Shown piece after piece: positions 12,192 to 18,718 of a stretch of DNA of 38,301 nt (position 1 is the first letter of the stretch; every line of letters begins with the position of its first letter). The DNA lies in IMG/VR virus record IMGVR_UViG_3300024348_000116, positions 1-38,301 of that record; one strand, given 5' to 3'. Made by a program: the position numbers and the translations under genes. Under the pieces are notes generated by a model. The model saw only the letters and a program-made list of their open reading frames with translations. It made no database searches and had not been told where the DNA came from. The DNA is from a virus.

Positions 12192-12467
12192 ATGGCTAGA
12201 AAACCAAAAGAAATTCAGGTAATTAACGTTAAAAATCCTAAAGTAGGTAAAATGTACGAGTTTGTATGGGCTAAAATATCAACGTACCATGGAACTTTAA
12301 TAGGAGAGAACGCAGGTTTAACAAAATCTTATGGCGTTAAATGGTATTCATTTTCCGTTCCAGCTTCTCCAGCAGATGCTGCTAAATTAGGACGCCCTTA
12401 CTGGATTTATCCTTGCTCAATCTTTGATATTATCAAAGAAATTCCACAAATTAAAATCGTAAAATAA
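12192..12467 (+). CDS. Small basic protein of unknown function
   Basis: 91 residues from ATG 12192. An in-frame ATG at 12132 would place the promoter cassette (12149-12187) inside the gene, so the later start, five bases after the conserved ACAAAT box, is preferred. The sequence (ARKPKEIQVINVKNPKVGK) is basic at the start and beta-rich after, and may be a small SH3/OB-like barrel, but no family is recognised. Its stop overlaps the exonuclease ATG by one base, so the two are likely co-translated. Confidence 0.75.
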   Translation: MARKPKEIQVINVKNPKVGKMYEFVWAKISTYHGTLIGENAGLTKSYGVKWYSFSVPASPADAAKLGRPYWIYPCSIFDIIKEIPQIKIVK

Positions 12468-13198
12468 TGTATACAAAAGAAGAAATTAAATCGATGCTCT
12501 TCATTGACATTGAAACTACTTCAGGTTTTAAAACATTTGGAGAATTAAAAGAAACACATCCCGAACTCATGAGCTTCTGGGAGCGTAAGGCTAAATTTAT
12601 TAAAGCTGAAGATGTTGAACTTAGAGAATCTTCTGACGAGGAAATCTATTTTCAAAAAGCCGCTCTATCTCCAGAATGGGGTAGAATAGTTTGTATCTCA
12701 GTTGGTCAGGTTAAATTTGACGAGGTAACTGAAGATCCATACATGCAAAAGAAATCTTTCTACGGCGAAGACGAGAGAGACATCCTAAGCAGCTTCGCAA
12801 ACTTTATGAGTCAAGTATTCTTTAAAGCACCAGGTATTAAAATAGTCGGGCACAATATTAAAGGATTCGATCTACCATATATCATTAAGAAATCTATTCT
12901 ACATGGTATTGAATTACCAAGACAATTACACTTACACAAAATGAAACCTTGGGAAAACTGTCTAGTAGACACATACGAAGTATGGAAAGCTGGTGGATGG
13001 TCAAGTGCTGCACTAGCTCATATATGTCTATTATTGGGAATTAAGAATCCTAAAGACGACATGCAGGCTGGAGAAGTCGGAGCTGCATTCTATGCTGGTA
13101 AAATAGAAGAGATCAAAAACTATTGCGAAGAAGATATTGAAGCTGCCGGTAGTTTAGTTTTAAAGTTTGCCAATATGCAACCGATTAGGTCTGCGTAA
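12467..13198 (+). CDS. DnaQ-like 3'-5' exonuclease (PolB-type)
   Basis: 243 residues with all three exonuclease motifs: LFIDIET (Asp14, Glu16) as Exo I, GHNIKGFDLPYI (128-139, with Asn130 and Asp135) as Exo II, and NYCEEDI (Tyr219, Asp223) as Exo III. This is the DEDDy arrangement (Tyr in Exo III) of the stand-alone PolB-like exonucleases common in Bacteroidota and their phages. No polymerase domain is present. Likely role: removing 3' ends during phage DNA replication or repair. It overlaps the upstream gene by one base and is followed by promoter cassette 2. Confidence 0.9.
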   Translation: MYTKEEIKSMLFIDIETTSGFKTFGELKETHPELMSFWERKAKFIKAEDVELRESSDEEIYFQKAALSPEWGRIVCISVGQVKFDEVTEDPYMQKKSFYGEDERDILSSFANFMSQVFFKAPGIKIVGHNIKGFDLPYIIKKSILHGIELPRQLHLHKMKPWENCLVDTYEVWKAGGWSSAALAHICLLLGIKNPKDDMQAGEVGAAFYAGKIEEIKNYCEEDIEAAGSLVLKFANMQPIRSA

Positions 13199-13199
13199 A

Positions 13200-13259
13200 T
13201 TGTTAATAACTTTTTGAACAAAAGTTTTACCGTTTGAAAAATATTGTTTATATTTACAT
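13200..13259 (+). promoter_or_regulatory. Promoter cassette copy 2
   Basis: About 60 bases nearly identical to the copy at 17865. It contains the inverted repeat AACTTTT-TGAAC-AAAAGTT, then TTTACCGTTTG, then the core TGTTTATATTTACAT at 13245-13259. ATG 13281 lies 22 bases after the core. The inverted repeat could be an operator or a weak terminator for the exonuclease gene. Confidence 0.78.
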
Positions 13260-13280
13260 TATAAAATCAAAATAAATACT

Positions 13281-13592
13281 ATGTACGAAAATGATTATAA
13301 CGACTTCGAAGATAATTTCAACGAAGAAACTGAACAAGACGAAATAACACAGATTATGCAAGCGAACGAAGTAAAAGCAACTTACTATGATGTGATCGAC
13401 CAACTGGTTAGAGCTAATTTCAAATCAATTGAAACGCAAGGAATTGACGTTCGACAAATGAAATTAACTAACTTAAACGCTAATCAACTAAAAGATACAC
13501 TATCTTTTATGTTAGACTGGTTTGTTAAAACTGAAGAATACGAGAAATGTAAAACTATACAATCGTATCTCGAAGAACTAAAGGAGGCATAA
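13281..13592 (+). CDS. EEYEKC-family small protein, paralog A
   Basis: 103 residues, first gene after promoter cassette 2. The N-terminus is very acidic (NDYNDFEDNFNEETEQDE). The C-terminal third (FMLDWFVKTEEYEKCKTIQ) recurs in two other genes in the next 2 kb (14576 and 15097) with the same order: hydrophobic helix, aromatic residue, EEYEKC, hydrophobic helix. A second match lies upstream (ATYYDVI here, ASYYTLT at 15097). The helical motif loosely resembles UVR-type helices, but that is not enough to assign function. Its last codons and stop form part of a terminator hairpin. Confidence 0.75.
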   Translation: MYENDYNDFEDNFNEETEQDEITQIMQANEVKATYYDVIDQLVRANFKSIETQGIDVRQMKLTNLNANQLKDTLSFMLDWFVKTEEYEKCKTIQSYLEELKEA

Positions 13593-13605
13593 GCTTCCTT
13601 TTTTT
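13581..13605 (+). terminator. Terminator overlapping the end of paralog A
   Basis: AAGGAGGC (13581-13588) pairs with GCTTCCTT (13593-13600) in an 8-bp stem with one G-T wobble and an ATAA loop, followed by TTTTT. The TAA stop (13590-13592) lies in the loop. The AAGGAGG here is explained by the hairpin and is not a ribosome binding site for the next gene, which starts 50 bases later. Confidence 0.75.
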
Positions 13606-13636
13606 ATGAGATACATATATTTTAAATAAGAAAATT

Positions 13637-13828
13637 ATGGCAACAGAACCAAAATTATTAGAAGCGATGGCTGCACTCACGGCCCAACTGAAGCGAATCG
13701 CTGACGTTATTGAACGCGACCACAAGAAGAGTATAATTGAAATGCGAAAAGGACAGCTTAATAAAGACAAACATGAATTATTATCAAGTATTAGGAGTCC
13801 AAAAGACAGCAACACAGGAAGAGATTAA
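13637..13828 (+). CDS. Small helical protein of unknown function
   Basis: 63 residues, starting 31 bases after the terminator T-run. Residues 5-30 ([20 protein letters not shown]) form an amphipathic, probably coiled-coil, helix. The rest is basic and charged. The frame overlaps the DnaJ-like gene by 56 bases, unusual here, where overlaps are mostly 1-14 bases. Either the DnaJ start lies inside this gene, as annotated, or this frame is not translated. The N-terminal MATEPK after an A-rich leader favours a real gene. Confidence 0.55.
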   Translation: MATEPKLLEAMAALTAQLKRIADVIERDHKKSIIEMRKGQLNKDKHELLSSIRSPKDSNTGRD

Positions 13829-14579
13829 ATCGGCTTACCGAAATCTTGCAAAACTCCACCATCCAGACCGGAATTTAAATAATCCAGGAGCTACTGATAA
13901 ATTTCAACAGATCCAAACTGCGTACGAAACATTATCTGATCAAGCTAAGCGTGATCTATATGACGGAAAATCTACCTTTAAAGAGTTTAATTTTCAGGAC
14001 ATATTTAACCAATATGGTAATTGGTCTGGAGACTTTGACAAAAATTTCGGAACAAGAAAAGAATCTAAAGGAGCAGATGTTACTGTTAGAGCAACATTTA
14101 CGATAGCAGAAGCTTATAATGGATGTACTAAAACTTTTGATTTTGGCCATGATTCGGTTAGAGTAGATTTTGGAAAAGGTATACATAATGGAATGGTATT
14201 GAAAGTATACGGTCGAGGAGATTACAATAGGTTTAATAGTAACGCTCAACGGGGAGACCTTATTATCAATATTAATATTAATCCAGATGATTCGTTAATT
14301 CTACAAGGAAGCGATATATGGGTAGATGCATACCTTCATTTTTATGATTTAATTTTAGGAGCCAATATTGAAGTAGAAATTCCATTTGGCAAATATAAAA
14401 TAGACGTTCCAGCCAAAACAGCATCTGGTAGAGTATTGAGAATTCCAGGAAAAGGAATGCCAATATATAACAGTAAGAACAATGAGTATGGAAATCTAAT
14501 GGTTAAAGTACATGCTAATTTTCATGGTCTAACAGAAGCACAGTTGGACTTAGTTAAAAAAATTAAAGAATTGGAATGA
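13773..14579 (+). CDS. DnaJ/CbpA-like co-chaperone
   Basis: 268 residues from ATG 13773; an in-frame ATG at 13737 would add 12 residues before the J domain and is less likely. [18 protein letters not shown] opens a J domain (residues about 1-65) with HPD at 30-32, the motif that stimulates DnaK ATPase. There is no Gly/Phe-rich zinc-finger region. The remainder fits the two beta-rich substrate-binding domains of CbpA-type proteins (RIPGKGMP near 225-232 is typical). Inferred role: recruiting host DnaK for phage protein folding or replication-complex remodelling. It overlaps the next gene by 4 bases. Confidence 0.93.
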   Translation: MNYYQVLGVQKTATQEEIKSAYRNLAKLHHPDRNLNNPGATDKFQQIQTAYETLSDQAKRDLYDGKSTFKEFNFQDIFNQYGNWSGDFDKNFGTRKESKGADVTVRATFTIAEAYNGCTKTFDFGHDSVRVDFGKGIHNGMVLKVYGRGDYNRFNSNAQRGDLIINININPDDSLILQGSDIWVDAYLHFYDLILGANIEVEIPFGKYKIDVPAKTASGRVLRIPGKGMPIYNSKNNEYGNLMVKVHANFHGLTEAQLDLVKKIKELE

Positions 14580-14833
14580 CAGAAGATGATTTACCTTTAG
14601 ATGACGATGGTTTTAGTTTTTTTAATAGTATTAAAAAAGCGTCACGAGAGAAAATGATGGACATGGTATATGATGCTATCGTTAATAAAACACAAGATGC
14701 ACTTAAAAGTTCTTCGACACTAGAACAAAAAATTGAAGCAATAACTTTTATTATAAACTGGTTTGAGGCCAAGGAGGAATATGAGAAGTGTTTAGAACTT
14801 AAAAAAATAATAAAAGAATTAGAAGCATGTTAA
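14576..14833 (+). CDS. EEYEKC-family small protein, paralog B
   Basis: 85 residues, overlapping the DnaJ-like gene by 4 bases (ATGA) and the bS21 gene by 7. Acidic N-terminus ([10 protein letters not shown]), then helices. The C-terminal segment [19 protein letters not shown] matches paralogs A (13281) and C (15097). Coupling to a co-chaperone and a ribosomal protein hints at a role in protein synthesis or folding, by context only. Confidence 0.78.
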   Translation: MTEDDLPLDDDGFSFFNSIKKASREKMMDMVYDAIVNKTQDALKSSSTLEQKIEAITFIINWFEAKEEYEKCLELKKIIKELEAC

Positions 14834-15024
14834 TAATAGAAGTTAAAAACGGAAATATAGAACAAGCGTTAAAACAGTATAAACGCAAAGTTATTAAAAC
14901 AAAACAAATAAAAAACTTGCAAGATCGTCAACAATTTACTAAGAAATCAGTAGAGAAAAGAGATGAGTTTCGTAAAGCATCTTATGTCCAATCCCTTAGG
15001 ACAAATGCAGAAAAAGAATCATAG
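14827..15024 (+). CDS. rpsU: Ribosomal protein bS21 homolog
   Basis: 65 residues. The chain follows bS21 along its whole length: [19 protein letters not shown] at the start, then a KT...LQDRQQFTKKSVEKR core and a basic helical tail (FRKASYVQSLR). It matches the Bacteroidota type (about 64 residues, with NIE.ALK.YKRK and RQ.F.K.SV.KR) better than the proteobacterial one. bS21 sits on the 30S platform near the 16S rRNA 3' end. In Bacteroidota it helps hide the anti-Shine-Dalgarno sequence. A phage copy could replace the host protein and bias translation towards phage mRNA; that effect is inference. It overlaps the upstream gene by 7 bases, with no Shine-Dalgarno sequence of its own. Confidence 0.92.
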   Translation: MLIIEVKNGNIEQALKQYKRKVIKTKQIKNLQDRQQFTKKSVEKRDEFRKASYVQSLRTNAEKES

Positions 15025-15047
15025 AATACGTTAATATAGTTAACATT

Positions 15048-15070
15048 CCGGAGTATCCGGTAAATATATA
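15048..15070 (+). promoter_or_regulatory. Short hairpin and AATATATA box before paralog C
   Basis: CCGGA (15048-15052), GTA loop, TCCGG (15056-15060) make a 5-bp hairpin with no T-run, followed by AATATATA at 15063-15070. The ATG is 27 bases after the box. This probably marks the start of the 15097 transcription unit. Confidence 0.4.
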
Positions 15071-15096
15071 ATGTATAAAAAGATTTTTACCTGCGA

Positions 15097-15357
15097 ATGA
15101 GTAATAATATTTCAAGCCGAGAAAAAGACAACGTGATGAGAGCAAGCTACTACACTCTCACCCGCAATTTCACGAAAACAGTGAATCGTTTCGTTGTGTT
15201 CCAAGAAGGAAAGGATCTTATTGAAATACCGCACAGCATGGGAGAACGCTCCAAATTTATAGAATTACTAATTGAATACTTTGAAACTCTAGAAGAGTAT
15301 GAGAAGTGTGACACATTAATGAAACTCAAAGCTCTTGTCATAATGGCAGGAGATTAA
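15097..15357 (+). CDS. EEYEKC-family small protein, paralog C
   Basis: 86 residues. ASYYTLTRNF (12-21) aligns with ATYYDVI in paralog A, and the C-terminal LLIEYFETLEEYEKCDTLMK carries the shared motif. It is more basic at the N-terminus than A and B. It lies 72 bases after bS21 and 15 bases before phoH. No family name can be given. Confidence 0.75.
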   Translation: MSNNISSREKDNVMRASYYTLTRNFTKTVNRFVVFQEGKDLIEIPHSMGERSKFIELLIEYFETLEEYEKCDTLMKLKALVIMAGD

Positions 15358-15372
15358 ACACAACAAAAACGA

Positions 15373-16068
15373 ATGACAAGAAAAGCTACTAATACAAGGG
15401 TTAGCACAACTAGCACTGAGAATTCTCTAAACAGAATTTATTTAAAAGAATCACAACAAGGATACGTTGATACTATTCTTAAAAATCAGATTACATTTTG
15501 CTATGGACCTGCAGGTACTTCTAAAACTTTTTCAGCATGTTATGCTGCAATTAAATTACTTAGAGAAAAGAAAATCAAAAGAATTATCTTGACAAAGCCG
15601 ATCCAAGAAGCTGGAGAAAAGCTAGGTTTCCTACCCGGTACAATTGATGAAAAGATTGCACCTTATATCAAGTCATTTACATCAAATATTGAAAAAATTA
15701 TCGGATTCAGTGAAGCTCATAAATTACTAAGCAGCGGAGCTGTAGAATTTCAGCCTCTAGCTTATATGAGAGGAGATACATTTGACGATGCCATCATGAT
15801 TCTAGACGAAGCTCAAAATGCTGATTATAAACAACTAATGTTATTCATTACTCGTATGGGAGAAGATAGCAAGGTTGTAATTGCCGGAGACGTTAGTCAA
15901 TATGATATCGAAAGAAGCAAAGTTTCTCTACCTCAATTTATTGAACTGATGACTGGCGTTAAAGGGGTTGGAGTACATCAATTTGGTGAAAGCGATATTG
16001 TTCGTGCAGAAATCTTACAAGAGGTTGTACGCCGATATGAGAAGTGGAAGTACGACAATCATAAGTAA
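15373..16068 (+). CDS. phoH: PhoH-like ATPase
   Basis: 231 residues. Walker A GPAGTSKT at 45-52, Walker B MILDEAQN at 142-149, and GDVSQ at 172-176 complete the PhoH signature. ILTKPIQEAGEKLGFLPG (72-89) is the typical linker. It is slightly shorter than bacterial PhoH and has no extra RNA-binding domain, as is usual for phage versions. Family: P-loop ATPase with proposed RNA helicase or nuclease-linked activity; its role in phage growth is unsettled. Common in marine phages. A long hairpin starts just after its stop. Confidence 0.94.
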   Translation: MTRKATNTRVSTTSTENSLNRIYLKESQQGYVDTILKNQITFCYGPAGTSKTFSACYAAIKLLREKKIKRIILTKPIQEAGEKLGFLPGTIDEKIAPYIKSFTSNIEKIIGFSEAHKLLSSGAVEFQPLAYMRGDTFDDAIMILDEAQNADYKQLMLFITRMGEDSKVVIAGDVSQYDIERSKVSLPQFIELMTGVKGVGVHQFGESDIVRAEILQEVVRRYEKWKYDNHK

Positions 16069-16091
16069 TATTCCTAATAAACTTTTTAAAA

Positions 16092-16143
16092 AAAGCTCAT
16101 ATAATTTGTACATGTTTAACATAGACAAATTTATATGAGCTTT
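16092..16143 (+). promoter_or_regulatory. Long inverted repeat covering the 16135 start codon
   Basis: The 18-base arm at 16092-16109 pairs with 16125-16143 over its full length apart from one bulged T. The loop holds a second dyad, ATGTT-T-AACAT. The right arm contains the ATG at 16135, so in RNA the start codon would be base-paired. The left arm includes TATAAT, a possible -10. It could be a translational switch, an operator or a weak terminator for phoH; there is no strong T-run. Confidence 0.6.
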
Positions 16144-16545
16144 CATTCTTTTAAAAGAGCAATAACTCGAGCAAAGATTCGATTTATTAAAATCACCGGT
16201 GGTCGTTCTAGAATGTCCGAAGATACTAAATTCATTTATGCCATTGTTAGAGCGATGGTTAACCACCCTGATACGAAGTTCTTAACTGCGCCGATAAGTC
16301 AGACTTATTATCTTGAGAACAAGAAGCTAGACTATTTTATCGTGCTAGATCTCGAAAGTGTTAGAATTACTAATCACAAATTCTACGCATCAAAATCGGT
16401 AAATAGTTCTGATGGAGATAAAATGGTCGGTTACGTTAGAAGCCATATTGAAGACATTAGAAAAGAAATGGAGAAGGAGATATTCCAAAATCAACATGCT
16501 CTATATAAGAATATTTACGAAAATTTAAAAGCGTCAATCAACTAA
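16135..16545 (+). CDS. Protein of unknown function
   Basis: 136 residues. The start (SFHSFKRAITRAKIRFIK) is basic and helical. The middle (YFIVLDLESVRI) is a strand-rich core and the end (HIEDIRKEMEKEIFQ) is a long charged helix. No family recognised. The ATG lies inside a hairpin; an alternative start at 16213 (residue 27, MSEDTKF) would avoid it. The gene ends 2 bases before RNase HII, so the two probably share an mRNA. Confidence 0.7.
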   Translation: MSFHSFKRAITRAKIRFIKITGGRSRMSEDTKFIYAIVRAMVNHPDTKFLTAPISQTYYLENKKLDYFIVLDLESVRITNHKFYASKSVNSSDGDKMVGYVRSHIEDIRKEMEKEIFQNQHALYKNIYENLKASIN

Positions 16546-16547
16546 TT

Positions 16548-17180
16548 ATGGGATTAATACAGTTAAAATCAAAGTACAATACCGAAGATAACTTAATTGA
16601 AGTTGGTGTCGACGAAGCAGGAAGAGGAGCATTAGCTGGACCAGTAACCGTTGCAGCATGTATCATGCCTTCAGACTTTTCTCATCCTTTGGTTAAAGAT
16701 TCTAAATTGCTTTCAGAAGCTCAAAAGAAAACTGCGCATGAAATCATTTTAGAAAACGCAATAGCATATTCAGTCGTTCATATCGATATTAACCATATTG
16801 AAACTATGAATATCCTAAAGGCTACTCTATTTGGAATGAATCAGGCTCTTGAAAATGTTCAGGCTGAAGTTGATTTTGACTTTGTCTTAATCGATGGTGA
16901 CCAATTCCACGGTTATAAAGATAAGAGTTACACCACTATTGTCGGTGGAGATAACAAATATACTTCTATTGCTGCCGCCTCGATTCTTGCTAAGGTTTCT
17001 AGAGATAATTTAATGAAATCTTTAAACGAAACCGAAGAGAACAAAGTATATGGATGGGGTTCGAATAAAGGATACGGAACCAAACAACATATTACTGCTA
17101 TTCAAGAAGTTGGCCCATCTGTTGAGCATAGACCAAGTTTTATATCTCATTTGACTACAAAAACCGAGTCTTTATTTTGA
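16548..17180 (+). CDS. rnhB: Ribonuclease HII
   Basis: 210 residues, normal length. VGVDEAGRGALAGPV (19-33) gives the active-site Asp22-Glu23, LIDGD carries Asp116, and SILAKVSRD (145-153) supplies Asp153. HRPSF near the C-terminus is also conserved. It cuts RNA in RNA-DNA hybrids, so it likely removes primers or misinserted ribonucleotides during phage replication. T4 uses an unrelated RNase H, so RNase HII in this role is a difference from T4. The next gene starts with a TTG overlapping its stop by 4 bases. Confidence 0.95.
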   Translation: MGLIQLKSKYNTEDNLIEVGVDEAGRGALAGPVTVAACIMPSDFSHPLVKDSKLLSEAQKKTAHEIILENAIAYSVVHIDINHIETMNILKATLFGMNQALENVQAEVDFDFVLIDGDQFHGYKDKSYTTIVGGDNKYTSIAAASILAKVSRDNLMKSLNETEENKVYGWGSNKGYGTKQHITAIQEVGPSVEHRPSFISHLTTKTESLF

Positions 17181-17521
17181 GAGCATTAATTTATGGAATC
17201 TTCTTATTTTTACTTGGACAATCTCTTATTTGGTTTCAGACAAACGGTCAATTCCTTTGGACATGGTGCAAAAAGAATCCATTATTAATTGCTATAATCG
17301 GAGGTTCGACAATATCCTACATTTTTATAGAGGCTACTAGATTAATTGCAGAACATTACGATGGTCAATTATGGCCCGGTAGATTTATTGGCTTTACCAT
17401 GGGTATGATTTCCTTTTCAATATTAACCTACTTCATGATGGATGAGGCTCTAAATGCCAAGACCCTAATCTGCTTGATACTCTCATTTATCATAATCTGC
17501 GTCCAGATCTTTTGGAAATAA
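17177..17521 (+). CDS. Four-helix membrane protein of unknown function, TTG start
   Basis: 114 residues. The only start in the right place is TTG at 17177, overlapping the RNase HII stop (TTGA). Four hydrophobic segments are visible: about residues 3-20, 36-53, 69-87 and 94-112. WPGRFIGFTMG lies at the head of the third. It resembles half of a small-transporter (DMT-like) fold, but no function is assigned. Expected in the inner membrane of the infected cell. A terminator follows. Confidence 0.75.
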   Translation: MRALIYGIFLFLLGQSLIWFQTNGQFLWTWCKKNPLLIAIIGGSTISYIFIEATRLIAEHYDGQLWPGRFIGFTMGMISFSILTYFMMDEALNAKTLICLILSFIIICVQIFWK

Positions 17522-17548
17522 TGTTAATAACTTTTTTGAAAATAATTC

Positions 17549-17577
17549 ACTCGGCATTTTTTTATGTCGAGTTTTTT
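17549..17577 (+). terminator. Rho-independent terminator inside promoter cassette 3
   Basis: ACTCGGCAT (17549-17557) pairs with ATGTCGAGT (17564-17572), nine pairs with one G-T wobble and a six-T loop, followed by a T-run to 17577. The right arm is also the TATGTCGA element of the promoter cassette, so terminator and promoter share bases. Confidence 0.75.
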
Positions 17578-17600
17578 GTTTATATTTACATATAACAAAT
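17564..17600 (+). promoter_or_regulatory. Promoter cassette copy 3
   Basis: ATGTCGAG, then TTTTTTGTT, then TATATTTACATATAACAAAT ending at 17600; ATG 17614 follows after 13 A-rich bases. Matches the copies at 12149 and 18655 in spacing and sequence. Confidence 0.78.
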
Positions 17601-17613
17601 TAACAATAACACA

Positions 17614-17862
17614 ATGGCAACTCTTATTAAAACAGCAAAAGAAGCAGAAGTTAAAACTCCAATCAAAATTGGATCTAAAGTAACATTTATCGGTAATCTT
17701 CCTGGAGGATACCATGATAACTACTCAGGTTGGTCTAACCGAGGAGCAGTTTATGGTACAGTAATTAAAAAGTTTGTAGTTAACTGTCAGGTAATGACTA
17801 AAATCGGAGACATCTACAAGGTTGCCATCGAAGACGTAACGAACATAGAAGATTTATTTTAA
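17614..17862 (+). CDS. Small beta-rich protein of unknown function
   Basis: 82 residues, driven by promoter cassette 3. After a polar N-terminus, IKIGSKVTFIGNLPGGYHD and GTVIKKFVVNCQV suggest a small SH3-like or KOW-like barrel. No family recognised. It stands alone between two promoter cassettes, so it is probably made early and as a single-gene unit. Confidence 0.75.
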   Translation: MATLIKTAKEAEVKTPIKIGSKVTFIGNLPGGYHDNYSGWSNRGAVYGTVIKKFVVNCQVMTKIGDIYKVAIEDVTNIEDLF

Positions 17863-17864
17863 AA

Positions 17865-17937
17865 TTGTTAATAACTTTTTGAATAAAAGTTTTACCGATT
17901 GAAAAATAATGTTTATATTTACATATAACAAATTAAA
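17865..17937 (+). promoter_or_regulatory. Promoter cassette copy 4
   Basis: Nearly identical to cassette 2 (13200) over about 60 bases, including AACTTTT-TGAAT-AAAAGTT, TTTACCG and the core at 17910-17924, followed by ATAACAAAT. ATG 17946 follows. Confidence 0.8.
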
Positions 17938-17945
17938 ACAATAAC

Positions 17946-18233
17946 ATGAATAAGCGATTAAAAAAAGGACAACATGGTTGGATCACTCAGGAAATCTTAG
18001 ATTACGTATACTTTAATGGTGAAGTTTCTTATAAGGAAATGGACACTCATTACCAGACAATCTGCCAAGGAAAACCTGAATACACTAGAAGTAGTTCATT
18101 CAATCATCATTTAGTAAACTTAACAAATCCATCAGTTAGACGCAGATGTCGTAGGTATCTAGTCAAAGGTACTAATGGTAAATACACCGTTGGATATTCA
18201 TTCTCGGCAACTGATCTTTATAAAACTAAATAA
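17946..18233 (+). CDS. Small basic protein, possible winged-helix DNA binder
   Basis: 95 residues with many Arg/Lys and His. WITQEILDYVYFNGEVSYKE looks like the first helices of a winged-helix fold, then SSFNHHLVNLTN as a recognition-helix candidate, then RRYLVKGTNGKYTVGY as a beta-wing. This is a pattern judgement, not a family match. It is the first gene after promoter cassette 4 and could be an early regulator. The next gene starts 1 base after its stop. Confidence 0.7.
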   Translation: MNKRLKKGQHGWITQEILDYVYFNGEVSYKEMDTHYQTICQGKPEYTRSSSFNHHLVNLTNPSVRRRCRRYLVKGTNGKYTVGYSFSATDLYKTK

Positions 18234-18234
18234 T

Positions 18235-18468
18235 ATGACTCAATTAGAACAATATCTAAACATGATTAGCGGAGACTATCAGTTAGATAAAAACCATCCT
18301 GAATATTGTGGATTCTTAAATGTCGATCCTTCTGATTCTGGAGAATTTACCACTATTGCCGTAGATATGGCATGCAACCCAAAGAAATATACAAATGCTC
18401 TCAACCGTGTTAATTTAGAATTAGAATCTGGTTCATGGGAAGAGGAAATGATTTTCGTAAAAAAATAA
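18235..18468 (+). CDS. Small acidic protein of unknown function
   Basis: 77 residues from ATG 18235. An upstream in-frame ATG (18175) would overlap the previous gene by 59 bases and is rejected. LEQYLNMISGDYQLDKNHPE and DMACNPKKYTNALNRVNLE suggest alternating helices. No family recognised. Second gene of the cassette 4 unit. Confidence 0.68.
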   Translation: MTQLEQYLNMISGDYQLDKNHPEYCGFLNVDPSDSGEFTTIAVDMACNPKKYTNALNRVNLELESGSWEEEMIFVKK

Positions 18469-18476
18469 AACCAACT

Positions 18477-18656
18477 ATGATAAACCTAATCAAAGACATT
18501 CTGTTTAAAAGAGAAATTCTTGGAGAACCTGTCGATTATCCAATTCCTGGTCAACCGAGAATAATGAAAACCACCGACTCTTTCAAGAAAATGGACTTTA
18601 ATACATGGGCAATCCATATCCATACAACTGTTCGTGGCAAAAAATTTAAAAAATAA
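18477..18656 (+). CDS. Small basic protein of unknown function
   Basis: 59 residues from ATG 18477, eight bases after the previous stop; the ATG at 18435 would overlap the upstream gene and is less likely. The sequence is basic at both ends (INLIKDILFKREILGEP; VRGKKFKK). It precedes promoter cassette 5. No family recognised. Confidence 0.6.
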   Translation: MINLIKDILFKREILGEPVDYPIPGQPRIMKTTDSFKKMDFNTWAIHIHTTVRGKKFKK

Positions 18657-18712
18657 TTGAACAAAAGTTTTTCTATGTCAAGAAAAATGTTTATATTTAC
18701 ATATAACAAATA
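18655..18712 (+). promoter_or_regulatory. Promoter cassette copy 5
   Basis: AACAAAAGTTTTT, then CTATGTCAAG, then core TGTTTATATTTACAT at 18689-18703 and ATAACAAAT. ATG 18719 lies 15 bases after the core. It lacks the left half of the inverted repeat seen in copies 2 and 4. Confidence 0.78.
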
Positions 18713-18718
18713 AATAAA

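Noticed and set aside
13581-13587. AAGGAGG as a Shine-Dalgarno site.
   Set aside because: It lies about 50 bases before the next ATG and is the left arm of a terminator hairpin.
17177-17179. Possibility that the 17177 frame is a shadow because it lacks an ATG.
   Set aside because: Four clear membrane helices, the full fill of the gap and a TTGA overlap with RNase HII support a real gene with a TTG start.
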